Shown: positions 1 to 9,068, numbered from the stretch's first letter. The stretch: 64,000 bases of DNA from Brevundimonas sp. (GCA_003248965.1 QFQU01000014.1:62001-126000), one strand, 5' to 3'. A program made the numbers and translations. The notes: generated by a model not told the origin, from the letters alone.

Positions 1-779
<779 letters not shown>

Positions 780-783
<4 letters not shown>

Positions 784-1145
784 CGGCTCCTGGGCTTGCG
801 CAGTTTCTTCTCGGCGGCCTTTTTCAGCGCCACGTCCAGCGACCGCCGCGCCCAGGCCGTCGCCGTCTCCGCGTCGTCCAGCGCCGCCCCCGGCAGGGAC
901 CAGAAACCCAGGCTGACCGACGCGCCCGCCTTGGTCGAATAGGTGAAGGGATGCGCACCCTCCGCTTCCAGAGCGGCCGCAAGAACCTCATCGGCCTTCA
1001 GCCAGATCACGCCGTCATCCAGCACGGCGAACATGACGCCCGCGGCATAGCCCCCTGCCCCGCCGAACATCCGCTTGATCTCCAGTCGGCCCAGCGCATG
1101 GAAATGCTCGCGCACCCATTCGCCGAACTCGGCGTCGTAAGCCAT
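780..1145 (-). CDS. TfoX/Sxy N-terminal domain protein
   Basis: A 121-residue protein with the TfoX N-terminal domain: the start MAYDAEFGEWVREHF and the RMFGG-GGY-GVMFA core are typical of the family. Only the N-terminal domain is present, as in many small alphaproteobacterial members; the C-terminal TfoX domain is absent. Full-length TfoX/Sxy acts in competence regulation, but the role of single-domain members is unknown. The C-terminal tail is rich in Lys and Arg. It starts 1 bp after the sufA stop codon and is probably the last gene of the suf transcript, although a functional link to Fe-S assembly is only inferred from position. Confidence 0.85.
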
Positions 1146-1146
1146 C

Positions 1147-1536
1147 TCAGGCGCTGGCGGCCGGAACGATGGTCACGCTCTCGCCGCAGCCGCAGGCGTC
1201 GGTCTGGTTGGGGTTGTTGAAGACGAACTTGGAGGCCAGCCGCGTCGTCTCGTAATCGATCTCGGTGCCGATCAGGAACAGCACGGCCTTGGGCTCGATC
1301 AGGATGATCACGCCCTTGTCCTCGACCACCTCGTCCAGCGGCCCGATCTCGTCGGCATAGGCGAAGGTGTATTCCTGCCCCGCGCAGCCGCCGTTCTTGA
1401 CCCCGATCCGCAGACCGATGTGGGCGTTCTCGGCGTTGTCCAGAATTTCACGCACCCGCTCCGCCGCCGCGTCGGTCAGGGTCACGGCCTTGGGGCGCGG
1501 TCGACGCGGCCGGGATGTGGCTTGAAGCTCGGTCAT
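1147..1536 (-). CDS. sufA: Fe-S cluster assembly scaffold/carrier SufA (HesB/IscA family)
   Basis: A 129-residue A-type Fe-S carrier that takes clusters from the SufBCD scaffold and hands them to apoproteins. The three conserved ligand cysteines are visible: one in NGGCAGQEY and two in the C-terminal DACGCGES. The start at 1536 (MTELQATSRPRRPRPK) is preferred over an in-frame ATG at 1590, because it gives an ATGA overlap with sufT and the usual family length. A basic Pro/Arg-rich stretch precedes the HesB core. It is the eighth Fe-S assembly gene of the operon, counted without the regulator. Confidence 0.93.
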   Translation of the reverse strand: MTELQATSRPRRPRPKAVTLTDAAAERVREILDNAENAHIGLRIGVKNGGCAGQEYTFAYADEIGPLDEVVEDKGVIILIEPKAVLFLIGTEIDYETTRLASKFVFNNPNQTDACGCGESVTIVPAASA

Positions 1537-1925
1537 CAGAACATGTTCAAGGCCAGCTTGGCCTCGTCGCTCATCTTGGAGGCGTCCCATGGCGGGTCGA
1601 ACACCAGATTGGCCTTGGCGCTTCGGACCCCCTCGACCTTCTCCACCGCCGTCTCGACCCAGCCGGGCATCTCGCCCGCCACAGGACAGCCGGGCGCCGT
1701 CAGGGTCATGTCCACCACCACGTCGCGGTCGTCGTTGACGTCCACGCGATAAATCAGGCCCAGTTCATAGATGTCGACCGGGATTTCCGGGTCATAGACG
1801 GTCTTCAGCGCCTCGATCAGGTCTTCGGTCAGCTTGTCCAGCTCCCCTTGCGACAAGGCGCTTTTCTGCGGCTCGTCCCAGGCGGCCTGGAAGGCGTCGC
1901 TGTCCTGAATGGTGTTCTCTGTCAT
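1536..1925 (-). CDS. sufT: SUF system MIP18/DUF59-family protein SufT
   Basis: A 129-residue protein with the MIP18/DUF59 fold, including the hallmark DPEIPVDIYELGLIY and the TLTAPGCPVAGEMP segment with its single conserved cysteine. Members encoded within suf operons (SufT) help Fe-S protein maturation, probably in cluster trafficking to apoproteins. The N-terminal 30 residues, rich in acidic and Gln residues, are family-variable. The stop codon overlaps the sufA start (ATGA) and the start lies 4 bp after the sufS stop, consistent with one translated unit. Confidence 0.92.
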   Translation of the reverse strand: MTENTIQDSDAFQAAWDEPQKSALSQGELDKLTEDLIEALKTVYDPEIPVDIYELGLIYRVDVNDDRDVVVDMTLTAPGCPVAGEMPGWVETAVEKVEGVRSAKANLVFDPPWDASKMSDEAKLALNMF

Positions 1926-1929
1926 CGGC

Positions 1930-3168
1930 TTACACGAAGAAGTTTCGCGCCTTGATCAGCGCGTCCACGAAGGCGTCTGCATCCTCCACGGTGTTATATA
2001 GGGCGAAGGAGGCGCGGGTGCTCGACGTCACGCCCAATCTTTTCGCCAGCGGTTCGGCGCAGTGCGTTCCGGCCCGCACGGCGACGCCGTAACGGTCCAT
2101 GATCTGGGCCACGTCATGGGCGTGCGCCCCCTCGACGGCGAAGGTCAGGATGGCGCCCTTGCCCTCGGCTTGCCCCAGGATCCGCAGCCAGTCCTGCCCC
2201 TGCAAGCGCTCCACGGCGTGGCGATACAGGGCGTGTTCGTGCGCCTGCACCGCCGCGCGGTCGTATTGCGCCAGCCAGTCCAGCGCCGCGCCCAGGCCGA
2301 TGGCCTCCAGGATCGGCGGCGTCCCCGCTTCGAACCGATGCGGCGGCCGGGCGTAGGTGACACGGTCCAGCGTGACCGTCTCGATCATCTCGCCCCCGCC
2401 CTGATAGGGCGGCAGAGCCTCCAGCGCCTCGGCCTTGCCGTACAGGGCGCCGATGCCGGTGGGACCGAACAGCTTGTGGCCCGTGATCACATAGAAGTCG
2501 CAGCCGATGGCCTGCACGTCCGGCGTCGCATGGACCGCGCCCTGGCATCCGTCGACCAGAACCCACGCCCCCGCCGCATGCGCCAGCCGCGTGATCTCCG
2601 CGACCGGGTTCACCGTCCCCAGCACGTTCGACATATGGGTGACGGCGACCATGCGCGTCTTTGGCCCCAGCAGCTCGGCATAGGCCGCCATGTCCAGCGA
2701 CCCGTCGTCCCGGATCGGCGCCCATTTCAGCACCGCCCCGTGCCGCTCGCGCAGGAAATGCCACGGCACGATGTTGGAGTGATGCTCCATCTCGGTGACG
2801 ACGATCTCGTCGCCCGGCCGGATGCTCTGGCCCAGCCCTGCGGCGACCAGATTGATCGCCTCGGTCCCGCCCTTGGTCCAGACGACCTGCTCCGACGTCT
2901 CGGCGTTCAGGAACCGGGCCACGATCTCGCGCGCCTTTTCGAACGCCTCGGTCGCCTCGTTCGACAGGGTATGCAGGCCGCGATGGACGTTGGCATAGCC
3001 GCCCTCCATCGTCGCGACCAGGGCGTCGATCACCGCGCGCGGCTTTTGCGCCGAGGCCGCATTGTCCAGATAGACCAGCGGCCTGCCGTTCACCGTCCGC
3101 GACAGGATCGGAACCTGCGCCCGCACGGCATGGGGGTCGAAGGTGTTCACAACCGCGCCGTCAGCCAT
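1930..3168 (-). CDS. sufS: Cysteine desulfurase SufS (class II)
   Basis: A 412-residue PLP-dependent desulfurase that releases sulfur from L-cysteine for cluster building. The PLP lysine lies in ITGHKLFGPTGIGALYG and the persulfide cysteine in RAGTHCAEPLAKRLG; the short active-site loop identifies the SufS/CsdA class rather than IscS. An in-frame ATG at 3333 would give a long Arg/Gly-rich extension with no homology, so MADGAVVNTFDPHAV at 3168 is chosen. This overlaps the 3' end of sufD by 22 bp. No separate sufE gene is visible in the operon, so its sulfur acceptor must be elsewhere or be replaced. Confidence 0.94.
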   Translation of the reverse strand: MADGAVVNTFDPHAVRAQVPILSRTVNGRPLVYLDNAASAQKPRAVIDALVATMEGGYANVHRGLHTLSNEATEAFEKAREIVARFLNAETSEQVVWTKGGTEAINLVAAGLGQSIRPGDEIVVTEMEHHSNIVPWHFLRERHGAVLKWAPIRDDGSLDMAAYAELLGPKTRMVAVTHMSNVLGTVNPVAEITRLAHAAGAWVLVDGCQGAVHATPDVQAIGCDFYVITGHKLFGPTGIGALYGKAEALEALPPYQGGGEMIETVTLDRVTYARPPHRFEAGTPPILEAIGLGAALDWLAQYDRAAVQAHEHALYRHAVERLQGQDWLRILGQAEGKGAILTFAVEGAHAHDVAQIMDRYGVAVRAGTHCAEPLAKRLGVTSSTRASFALYNTVEDADAFVDALIKARNFFV

Positions 3169-4169
3169 TCCCGCGCCACCTCTCTCGCGCCTTCGTGTTC
3201 GATCCGGTCGACGACCTCGATCAGAAAGGCCTGTGTCAGCAAGGCCCGCGCCTCTTCGGCCGGAATGCCCCGCTGCTGCATGTAGAACAGGGCGCTTTCG
3301 TCCAGCGCCCCCACCGTATTGCCGTGCGCGCACTGCACGTCGTCCGCATAGATGATCAGTTCCGGCTTGGCGTCGATCTCGGCCCGTTCCGAGGCGATCA
3401 GGGCATGGTGGCCCATGCGCGCATCCGTGCCGTCGGCCCCGCGCTCGACCACGATCTTGCCCTGGAAGACGCCGCGCGCCGTGTCGCGCGCCACCCCCTT
3501 GATCAGTTGCGAAGTCGTGCCGTCATGCTCGACGTGGCGCACCACGCTGGTCAGGTCGGCGTGTCGCGAACCGTTCAGCAGATAGAGCCCATCCGCCCGG
3601 ACGTGCGCGCCTTGGGCATAGTGGGTGATCCGCGTCTCGATCCGTTGCAACTTGGCGCCGGTGGCGATGATCGTCTGGCGATAGACCCCGCCCGCCTCGA
3701 GCTTCACATGGGCCTCGGCGATGGAGATGGCGTCCTCGGGCTCCTCGACCAGGACCACGCGCGTCACCTCCGCGCCCGCCGCCACATCCAGCTCCAGCCG
3801 GTTGTGCGCCACATAGGCCGAGCCCGCGCCCTCATGCGTCTCCAGCAGCAGCAGCCGCGCCCCCGCTCGCGCCGACACCCGCGCGCTGGCGGTATGGCCC
3901 GTGCCGACCGCATCCGACACATAGCGCAGACGCAGGGTCTGCTCGCCCGAGGCGATGAAGTCGGTCACGCCCAGCGCCCGCCCGTTGGCGAAGACCACGA
4001 CCTCGCCGCCCAGGGCGTCGAACGGCCCGGGCGCCCCGACCTCGGCTGTCGGAGACGGCTCGGGCGCGGCACGAAGATACCGCTTCAGATCGCTGTATTT
4101 CCACGCCTCGTCTCGCCGAGACGGAAAGGTCTCGGCGTCCGTCAGATCGATGGCGAAGGCCGTGCTCAA
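3147..4169 (-). CDS. sufD: Fe-S cluster assembly protein SufD
   Basis: A SufB/SufD-family scaffold subunit that pairs with SufB in the SufBC2D complex. The N terminus carries RRDEAWKYSDLKR, typical of SufD. The C-terminal beta-helix contains the family block with AHGNTVGALDESALFYMQQRGIP just before a helical end. The frame is open upstream to about 4733, but that region is sufC on the same strand, so the upstream part is not SufD. The best start is TTG at 4169, which overlaps the sufC stop as TTGA and gives about 340 residues. A TTG start would keep SufD translation dependent on SufC translation. Confidence 0.9.
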   Translation of the reverse strand: MSTAFAIDLTDAETFPSRRDEAWKYSDLKRYLRAAPEPSPTAEVGAPGPFDALGGEVVVFANGRALGVTDFIASGEQTLRLRYVSDAVGTGHTASARVSARAGARLLLLETHEGAGSAYVAHNRLELDVAAGAEVTRVVLVEEPEDAISIAEAHVKLEAGGVYRQTIIATGAKLQRIETRITHYAQGAHVRADGLYLLNGSRHADLTSVVRHVEHDGTTSQLIKGVARDTARGVFQGKIVVERGADGTDARMGHHALIASERAEIDAKPELIIYADDVQCAHGNTVGALDESALFYMQQRGIPAEEARALLTQAFLIEVVDRIEHEGAREVAREWLTARL

Positions 4170-4915
4170 GCCGCTGTCGGCAGGTATTTGTCGTACCCTT
4201 CCGCCTCCAACTGCAACGCCAGTTCCGGCCCGCCCGAGGCCACGATCCGCCCGCCCGCCAGCACATGCACCCGGTCGGGTTTGATGTAGTCCAGCAGGCG
4301 CTGATAGTGGGTGATCACCAGCATCGACCGCTCGGGGCTGCGCAGGGCGTTCACCCCCTCCGACACGATGCGCAGGGCATCGATGTCCAGGCCCGAATCC
4401 GTCTCGTCGAGGATCAGCAGCGACGGCTCCAGAAGCGCCATCTGCAGGATCTCCATCCGCTTCTTCTCGCCGCCCGAGAAGCCGACGTTCAGCGGCCGCT
4501 TCAGCATGTCGAAGTCCATCTTCAGCGCCTTGGACGCTTCGCGGACCAGCTTCAGGAAGGCCGGTGCGGACACCTCTTCCTCGCCCCGCGCGCGCCGCTG
4601 CGCGTTCAGCGCCGTCCGAACGAAGGTCAGGGCCGGCACGCCCGGAATCTCGATCGGATACTGGAACGACAGGAACACGCCCGCTGCAGCCCGCTCGGCC
4701 GGATCGAGGTCCAGCAGATCGACGCCATTCCACGACGCCGAGCCTTCCGTCACCTCATAGCCGGGCCGCCCCGACAGGCTGTAGCCCAGCGTCGACTTGC
4801 CGGCCCCGTTCGGCCCCATGACGGCGTGCACCTCGCCCGACGGCACATCGAGCGTCAGCCCCTTGAGGATCGGCTTGTCGCCGACGGAGACGTGGAGGTT
4901 GTTGATAGAAAGCAT
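4166..4915 (-). CDS. sufC: Fe-S cluster assembly ATPase SufC
   Basis: The ABC-type ATPase of the SufBC2D scaffold, about 249 residues. Walker A is GPNGAGKSTLGYSLSG, the signature region NVGFSGGEKKRMEI and Walker B LLILDETDSGLD, all diagnostic for SufC. I chose ATG at 4915 because MLSINNLHVSVGDK matches the usual N terminus. A GTG at 4924 would add three residues and overlap the stop of the preceding small membrane gene as GTGA, so it is a real alternative. ATP binding drives the rearrangement of SufB-SufD that allows cluster formation. Confidence 0.94.
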   Translation of the reverse strand: MLSINNLHVSVGDKPILKGLTLDVPSGEVHAVMGPNGAGKSTLGYSLSGRPGYEVTEGSASWNGVDLLDLDPAERAAAGVFLSFQYPIEIPGVPALTFVRTALNAQRRARGEEEVSAPAFLKLVREASKALKMDFDMLKRPLNVGFSGGEKKRMEILQMALLEPSLLILDETDSGLDIDALRIVSEGVNALRSPERSMLVITHYQRLLDYIKPDRVHVLAGGRIVASGGPELALQLEAEGYDKYLPTAA

Positions 4916-4920
4916 AGTTC

Positions 4921-5154
4921 TCACAGGTCCGAACGAGTGGACACAAAGCCGTTGTAAGCGATGATCAAAATGATCAATGCGCCGAGGACGATCTGGCCGA
5001 AGGTCTTCTGCCCATTGAAAAGCAAAGCGAGGCCGGTTGCGCCAACAGCAAGAGAGACGGCCAAACCGATCAGACCAAAACGACGGGCTTTTGGTCCCTT
5101 GGGGTAAAAGCCGGTCAGACGACGATTGAAGAAACGCTGGTGAAAGCTCGTCAC
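4921..5154 (-). CDS. Small two-helix membrane protein embedded between sufB and sufC
   Basis: A 77-residue protein starting at GTG 5154, whose start overlaps the sufB stop as GTGA. The N-terminal 26 residues are basic and aromatic (VTSFHQRFFNRRLTGFYPKG). Two hydrophobic segments follow at about residues 27-47 and 53-70. No known Suf component looks like this, and I do not recognise a family. Its codons are visibly less GC-rich than those of sufB and sufC. The exact overlaps on both sides argue that it is translated with the operon. It could anchor the Suf machinery at the membrane or be an unrelated insertion. Confidence 0.7.
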   Translation of the reverse strand: MTSFHQRFFNRRLTGFYPKGPKARRFGLIGLAVSLAVGATGLALLFNGQKTFGQIVLGALIILIIAYNGFVSTRSDL

Positions 5155-6617
5155 CCCACGCTCCCCTCGAGACTGATCGCCACCAGCTTCTGCGCCTCGA
5201 CGGCGAACTCCATCGGCAGTTCCTGCAGCACGTCGCGGACGAAGCCGTTGACCAGAAGGGCCACCGCCTCTTCCTCCGACAGGCCGCGCTGCTGGGCGTA
5301 GAACAGCTGGTCGTCGGACAGGCGCGTCGTCGTCGCCTCGTGTTCCAACTGGGCCGAGCCGTTGCGGGCCTCGATATAGGGGATGGTGTGCGAGCCGCAG
5401 TCCTTGCCGATCAGCAGGCTGTCGCACTGGGTGAAGTTGCGCACGCCTGTCGCCTTCGGATGCACCGAGACCAGGCCACGATAGGTCGAATCCGACCGGC
5501 CCGCCGACACTGCCTTGGCGATGATCCGCGACTTCGAGTTCCGGCCCAGATGGATCATCTTTGTGCCTGTATCGGCCTGCTGATGTCCGTTGGTGATGGC
5601 GATGGAATAGAATTCGCCCGAGCTTTCCTCGCCCTTCAGGATGCAGGACGGATATTTCCAGGTGACGGCCGAACCCGTCTCCACCTGGGTCCACGACACC
5701 TTGGACCGATCGCCCCGGCAGTCAGCGCGCTTGGTGACGAAGTTGTAGATGCCGCCCTTCCCCTCGGCGTCGCCGGGATACCAGTTCTGGACGGTCGAGT
5801 ATTTCACCTCGGCGTCGTCCAGGGCGACGATCTCGACCACCGCCGCGTGAAGCTGGTTCTCGTCGCGCATCGGCGCCGTGCAGCCTTCCAGATAGGAGAC
5901 GTAGCTGCCCTTGTCGGCGATGATCAGGGTCCGTTCGAACTGGCCCGTCTGCGACGCATTGATGCGGAAATAGGTCGACAGCTCCATCGGGCAGCGCACG
6001 CCCGGCGGGATGTAGACGAACGATCCGTCCGAGAACACCGCGCTGTTCAGGGCCGCGAAATAGTTGTCCGAGACCGGCACCACCGACCCCAAATATTGCC
6101 GCACCAAATCAGGATAATCGCGCAAGGCCTCTGAAATCGGCATGAAAATCACGCCGACCTTGGCCAATTCCTCCTTGAAGGTGGTCACCACCGACACGCT
6201 GTCGAACACGGCGTCCACGGCGACCTTGGGCGCGCCCTGCACCCCGGCCAGCACCTCCTGCTCCTTCAGCGGGATGCCCAGCTTCTTGTAGACTTCCAGG
6301 ATCTCGGGATCGACCTCGTCCAGAGACTTCGGCCCCTCCTTCTGCTTGGGGGCCGCATAGTAGAACAGGTCCTGGTAATCGACCGGCTCGTATTTCACCG
6401 CCGCCCAGGTCGGCTCCTCCATAGCCAGCCAACGCTCATAGGCGGCGAGACGCCATTCCAGCATCCAGTCCGGCTCGCCCTTCTTCTCGGAGATGAAGCG
6501 CACGATGTCGGCGTTCAGCCCCTTGGGCGCGAACTCCTGTTCGATGTCCGAGGTGAAGCCGTGCGCGTATTTCTCCAGCGCGGCGACGGCGTCGATGGTT
6601 TCCTTGACGGCGGCCAT
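5151..6617 (-). CDS. sufB: Fe-S cluster assembly scaffold SufB
   Basis: A 488-residue SufB, the core scaffold of the SufBC2D complex on which the nascent cluster forms. Conserved features include GVRCPMELSTYFRIN, EGCTAPMRDENQLH and the terminal LFYAQQRGLSEEEAVALLVNGF helix; several cysteines (for example in EGCTAP and TQCDSL) are retained. Length is normal for the family. Its ATG overlaps the stop codon of the IscS-like gene by one base (TGATG), so it is probably translated by ribosomes arriving from that gene. Confidence 0.96.
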   Translation of the reverse strand: MAAVKETIDAVAALEKYAHGFTSDIEQEFAPKGLNADIVRFISEKKGEPDWMLEWRLAAYERWLAMEEPTWAAVKYEPVDYQDLFYYAAPKQKEGPKSLDEVDPEILEVYKKLGIPLKEQEVLAGVQGAPKVAVDAVFDSVSVVTTFKEELAKVGVIFMPISEALRDYPDLVRQYLGSVVPVSDNYFAALNSAVFSDGSFVYIPPGVRCPMELSTYFRINASQTGQFERTLIIADKGSYVSYLEGCTAPMRDENQLHAAVVEIVALDDAEVKYSTVQNWYPGDAEGKGGIYNFVTKRADCRGDRSKVSWTQVETGSAVTWKYPSCILKGEESSGEFYSIAITNGHQQADTGTKMIHLGRNSKSRIIAKAVSAGRSDSTYRGLVSVHPKATGVRNFTQCDSLLIGKDCGSHTIPYIEARNGSAQLEHEATTTRLSDDQLFYAQQRGLSEEEAVALLVNGFVRDVLQELPMEFAVEAQKLVAISLEGSVG

Positions 6618-7756
6618 CAGGCGACCTCTCTCACGCGCTCGGCGGCGCGCGTCTTGTGCTTGTCATAGGCGGCGACCCAGGCGTCGGCGAACCGGACCCA
6701 GTCGTTCTCAGTGGTCCCCCAACCGCCGGACACGCGCACGCCCCCGGTCGCCAGGGCGGTCAGGCCCATGGCGCTGATGGTCTTGGACGGCTTGACCTTG
6801 CCGGACGAACAGGCCGAACCCGCCGACACCATGACACCCGTGAGGTCCAGGGTGATCAGCTGCTGCGGGCTGTCCCAGCCCTCGACCGCCATGAACAGGG
6901 TGTTGGGCAGACGGGCGACCGACCCGCCGATGATGACGGCGCCCGCCGCCCGAACCTTGGCCTCGGCCGCATCGCGCCAGGCGACGTGCGATCCCATCGT
7001 CTCCAGATCGCGCGCGGCGCAGTCGGCGGCGACGCCGAAGCCCGCGATGCCCGGCACATTCTCGGTCCCGGCGCGCAGGCCCCGCTCCTGCCCCGCCCCG
7101 TGCAGGATGCGAACGCCCGACACGCCTTCCTTCAGGATCAGGGCGCCGACGCCCTGCGATCCGCCCAGCTTGTGCGCCGATAGCGTCAGGCTGTCGGCGT
7201 CCAGCGCCCGGATGTCGACCGCGATCTTGCCCGCCGACTGGATGGCGTCGACGTGCAGCCAACCGCCCGCCGCCCGCACCAGCGTCGCCGCCTCGGCGAT
7301 CGGCTGGATCACGCCGCTTTCATTATTGGCGTGATGGATGGCCACGACCGCCCGGCCCGGACGCAACAGCGCCTCGGCCAACCAGTCCAGTTCGACCACG
7401 CCGTTCGCATCGACCGGCAGAACCTCGACCGGCGCGCCCGCGTTCGTCGCCGCCTCGGCCACGCAAGGATGTTCAGTCGCCGACACGATCAACCGCTGAC
7501 AGCCCGCCGCCAGGGCGCTGGCGATCCCCTGGGCGTTCGCTTCGGTGCCGCCCGAGTTGAACACCACCGCCGTCGGGTCCGCCCCGACCAGTTCGCCGAC
7601 CTGGGCCCGCGCGGTCTCGACCCGCGCCCGCGCCCGACGGCCCGCCGCGTGAACCGCCGAGGGATTGCCGTTGTCGGCCAGGGCTTTGGACATGATCTCC
7701 AGCACCTCCGGCCGCACCAGACCCGAGGCGTTGTAGTCCAGATAGACGCCGGTCAT
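6617..7756 (-). CDS. Cysteine desulfurase, IscS/NifS-like (class I), second gene of suf operon
   Basis: A 379-residue class V aminotransferase fold protein. The PLP lysine is in LSAHKLGGSQGVGAL and the active cysteine in AGSACSSGKVKPS, on the longer loop typical of IscS/NifS-type enzymes. The start MTGVYLDYNASG at 7756 overlaps the iscR stop as ATGA; an in-frame ATG at 7879 lies inside iscR and is rejected. The operon thus encodes two desulfurases of different classes, this one and SufS. That arrangement occurs in other alphaproteobacteria and may supply sulfur to tRNA thiolation or other acceptors as well as to clusters. Confidence 0.92.
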   Translation of the reverse strand: MTGVYLDYNASGLVRPEVLEIMSKALADNGNPSAVHAAGRRARARVETARAQVGELVGADPTAVVFNSGGTEANAQGIASALAAGCQRLIVSATEHPCVAEAATNAGAPVEVLPVDANGVVELDWLAEALLRPGRAVVAIHHANNESGVIQPIAEAATLVRAAGGWLHVDAIQSAGKIAVDIRALDADSLTLSAHKLGGSQGVGALILKEGVSGVRILHGAGQERGLRAGTENVPGIAGFGVAADCAARDLETMGSHVAWRDAAEAKVRAAGAVIIGGSVARLPNTLFMAVEGWDSPQQLITLDLTGVMVSAGSACSSGKVKPSKTISAMGLTALATGGVRVSGGWGTTENDWVRFADAWVAAYDKHKTRAAERVREVA

Positions 7757-8232
7757 GCCGCCACCCCCACGGCCGAGGGCTCGACGTTGCGCCGACGCTG
7801 GCCCGTGCGGTTCATCACCACGTCCTCCAGCGACACGCCCGCCAGATAGCGATGGATCTCGTCGCCCAGGTCTTCCCACAGATTATGGGTGATACAGCGT
7901 TCCCCGGCCAGCATGCAGCCCTTGGGCGAGCCATGCGCCACACAGCGCGTCGCCCGGATCGGCTCGTCCACCGCCAGCACGATTTCCGCCACCACCGTCT
8001 CGTGCGCGCCCTTGGCCAGACGGTATCCGCCGCCGGGTCCGCGCACGCTCCTGACCAGTTCGCTCTTTCTCAGACGGGCGAACAGCTGCTCCAGATAGCT
8101 CAGCGAAATCTCCTGTCGCGCGGCGATTTCGGCCAGCGACACGGCACGGATCTCGCCGCCCTCGCCGCGCCCGTTCTTGGCCAGATCGGCCATCGCCATC
8201 ACGGCGTATCGTCCCTTGGTCGACAGACGCAT
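7753..8232 (-). CDS. iscR: Rrf2-family Fe-S regulator (IscR-like), first gene of suf operon
   Basis: A 159-residue winged-helix regulator starting MRLSTKGRYAVMAMADLA. The three cluster-ligand cysteines and the following histidine characteristic of IscR are present in TRCVAHGSPKGCMLAGERCITHN (about residues 98-116). The protein should therefore bind a [2Fe-2S] cluster and sense Fe-S status. A GAAGG ribosome site lies 7 bp upstream of the ATG. It heads the suf operon and probably autoregulates it through the palindrome at 8313-8329. Confidence 0.92.
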   Translation of the reverse strand: MRLSTKGRYAVMAMADLAKNGRGEGGEIRAVSLAEIAARQEISLSYLEQLFARLRKSELVRSVRGPGGGYRLAKGAHETVVAEIVLAVDEPIRATRCVAHGSPKGCMLAGERCITHNLWEDLGDEIHRYLAGVSLEDVVMNRTGQRRRNVEPSAVGVAA

Positions 8233-8256
8233 TTCGCACCTTCAAAAATTGCGCGC

Positions 8257-8280
8257 TTTTCGGGGCTCCTGTGCTAGAAC
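8257..8280 (+). promoter_or_regulatory. Candidate housekeeping promoter for the hydrolase gene
   Basis: GCTAGAAC at 8273-8280 matches the Caulobacter -10 consensus GCTANAWC at every position. A weaker -35 TTTTCGG lies 9 nt upstream at 8257-8263. It would start transcription near 8287 and give a leader of about 100 nt for the gene at 8391, with the palindrome at 8313 inside that leader. On the other strand the same stretch offers TTGCGAA (8288-8294) and TCTAGCAC (8271-8278) as a possible iscR promoter. Confidence 0.5.
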
Positions 8281-8312
8281 CCGCGCCTTCGCAAAGGCGG
8301 CGCGCTTGCGGA

Positions 8313-8329
8313 GGGACTTATAAAGTCCC
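8313..8329. promoter_or_regulatory. Perfect palindrome, candidate IscR operator
   Basis: GGGACTTATAAAGTCCC is a perfect inverted repeat of 7 bp arms around ATA. Its core GACT-5 nt-AGTC has exactly the half-site identity and spacing of the enterobacterial IscR type 1 site. It lies between the divergent iscR and hydrolase genes, 81 bp upstream of iscR. Assignment to this regulator is inference from core similarity and position. Confidence 0.55.
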
Positions 8330-8390
8330 ACCTCGGCGGTCAAGTATTACGCACTCGCGAAATGACAGTTGAACGGATTCCAGAGCCCCT

Positions 8391-9041
8391 ATGCCTGAAG
8401 TCATCCTGCCCGGCGCCTCCGGTCGCATCGAAGGCCGCTATTCCCCGGGCAAGCGCCCGAACGCCCCGATCGCCCTGATCCTGCACCCGCACCCCAAGGC
8501 GGGCGGGCATATGAACAACCCGGTCGCCGTCACCCTGCACCAGCTGTTCCAGCAGCGGGGTTTTGCGACCCTGCGCTACAATTCGCGCGGCGTCGGCAAG
8601 TCGCAGGGCGAGTTCGATTCGGGCATCGGCGAGCTGGCCGACGCGGCCACCGCCCTGGACTGGCTCCAGTCGAACAACCCCGGCGCCAGCCAGACCTGGG
8701 TCGCCGGCTATCAGTTCGGCGCCTATATCGGCATGCAGCTTCTGATGCGCCGCCCGGAAACGGACGGCTTCATCTCGGTCTCGCCGCCGTCGAACATGTA
8801 TGACTTCAGCTTCCTGGCGCCGTGCCCGGCGTCCGGCCTGTTCCTGCACGGCACGGCCGACACCATCGTCCCGCCGGTCGAGGTCGAGCGCGTGGTCAAC
8901 AAGCTGCGCACCCAAAAGGGCATCGTCATCGACTACGAACTGGAAGAGGGCGCCAGCCACTTCTGGCAGGACCACATAAGCGCCGTCGAAACCCGCGTCG
9001 GCGCCTATCTGGACAAGCGTCTGGAAGAAAAGCCGGCCTGA
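8391..9041 (+). CDS. Alpha/beta hydrolase-fold protein with Gln in place of nucleophile Ser
   Basis: A 216-residue protein of the COG2945-type alpha/beta hydrolase family, with LILHPHPKAGGHMNNP near the N terminus and LRYNSRGVGKSQG after it. The acid-loop region is LFLHGTADTIVPP and the histidine region GASHFW. At the nucleophile elbow, where relatives have GYSFGA, this protein reads GYQFGA (codon CAG at 8712-8714), so the catalytic serine is missing. The rest of the scaffold looks complete, so it is probably a non-hydrolytic or altered member. A convergent terminator follows. Confidence 0.85.
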   Translation: MPEVILPGASGRIEGRYSPGKRPNAPIALILHPHPKAGGHMNNPVAVTLHQLFQQRGFATLRYNSRGVGKSQGEFDSGIGELADAATALDWLQSNNPGASQTWVAGYQFGAYIGMQLLMRRPETDGFISVSPPSNMYDFSFLAPCPASGLFLHGTADTIVPPVEVERVVNKLRTQKGIVIDYELEEGASHFWQDHISAVETRVGAYLDKRLEEKPA

Positions 9042-9068
9042 CGCCGCCTCTTCCACCCGGTTTCCCGA

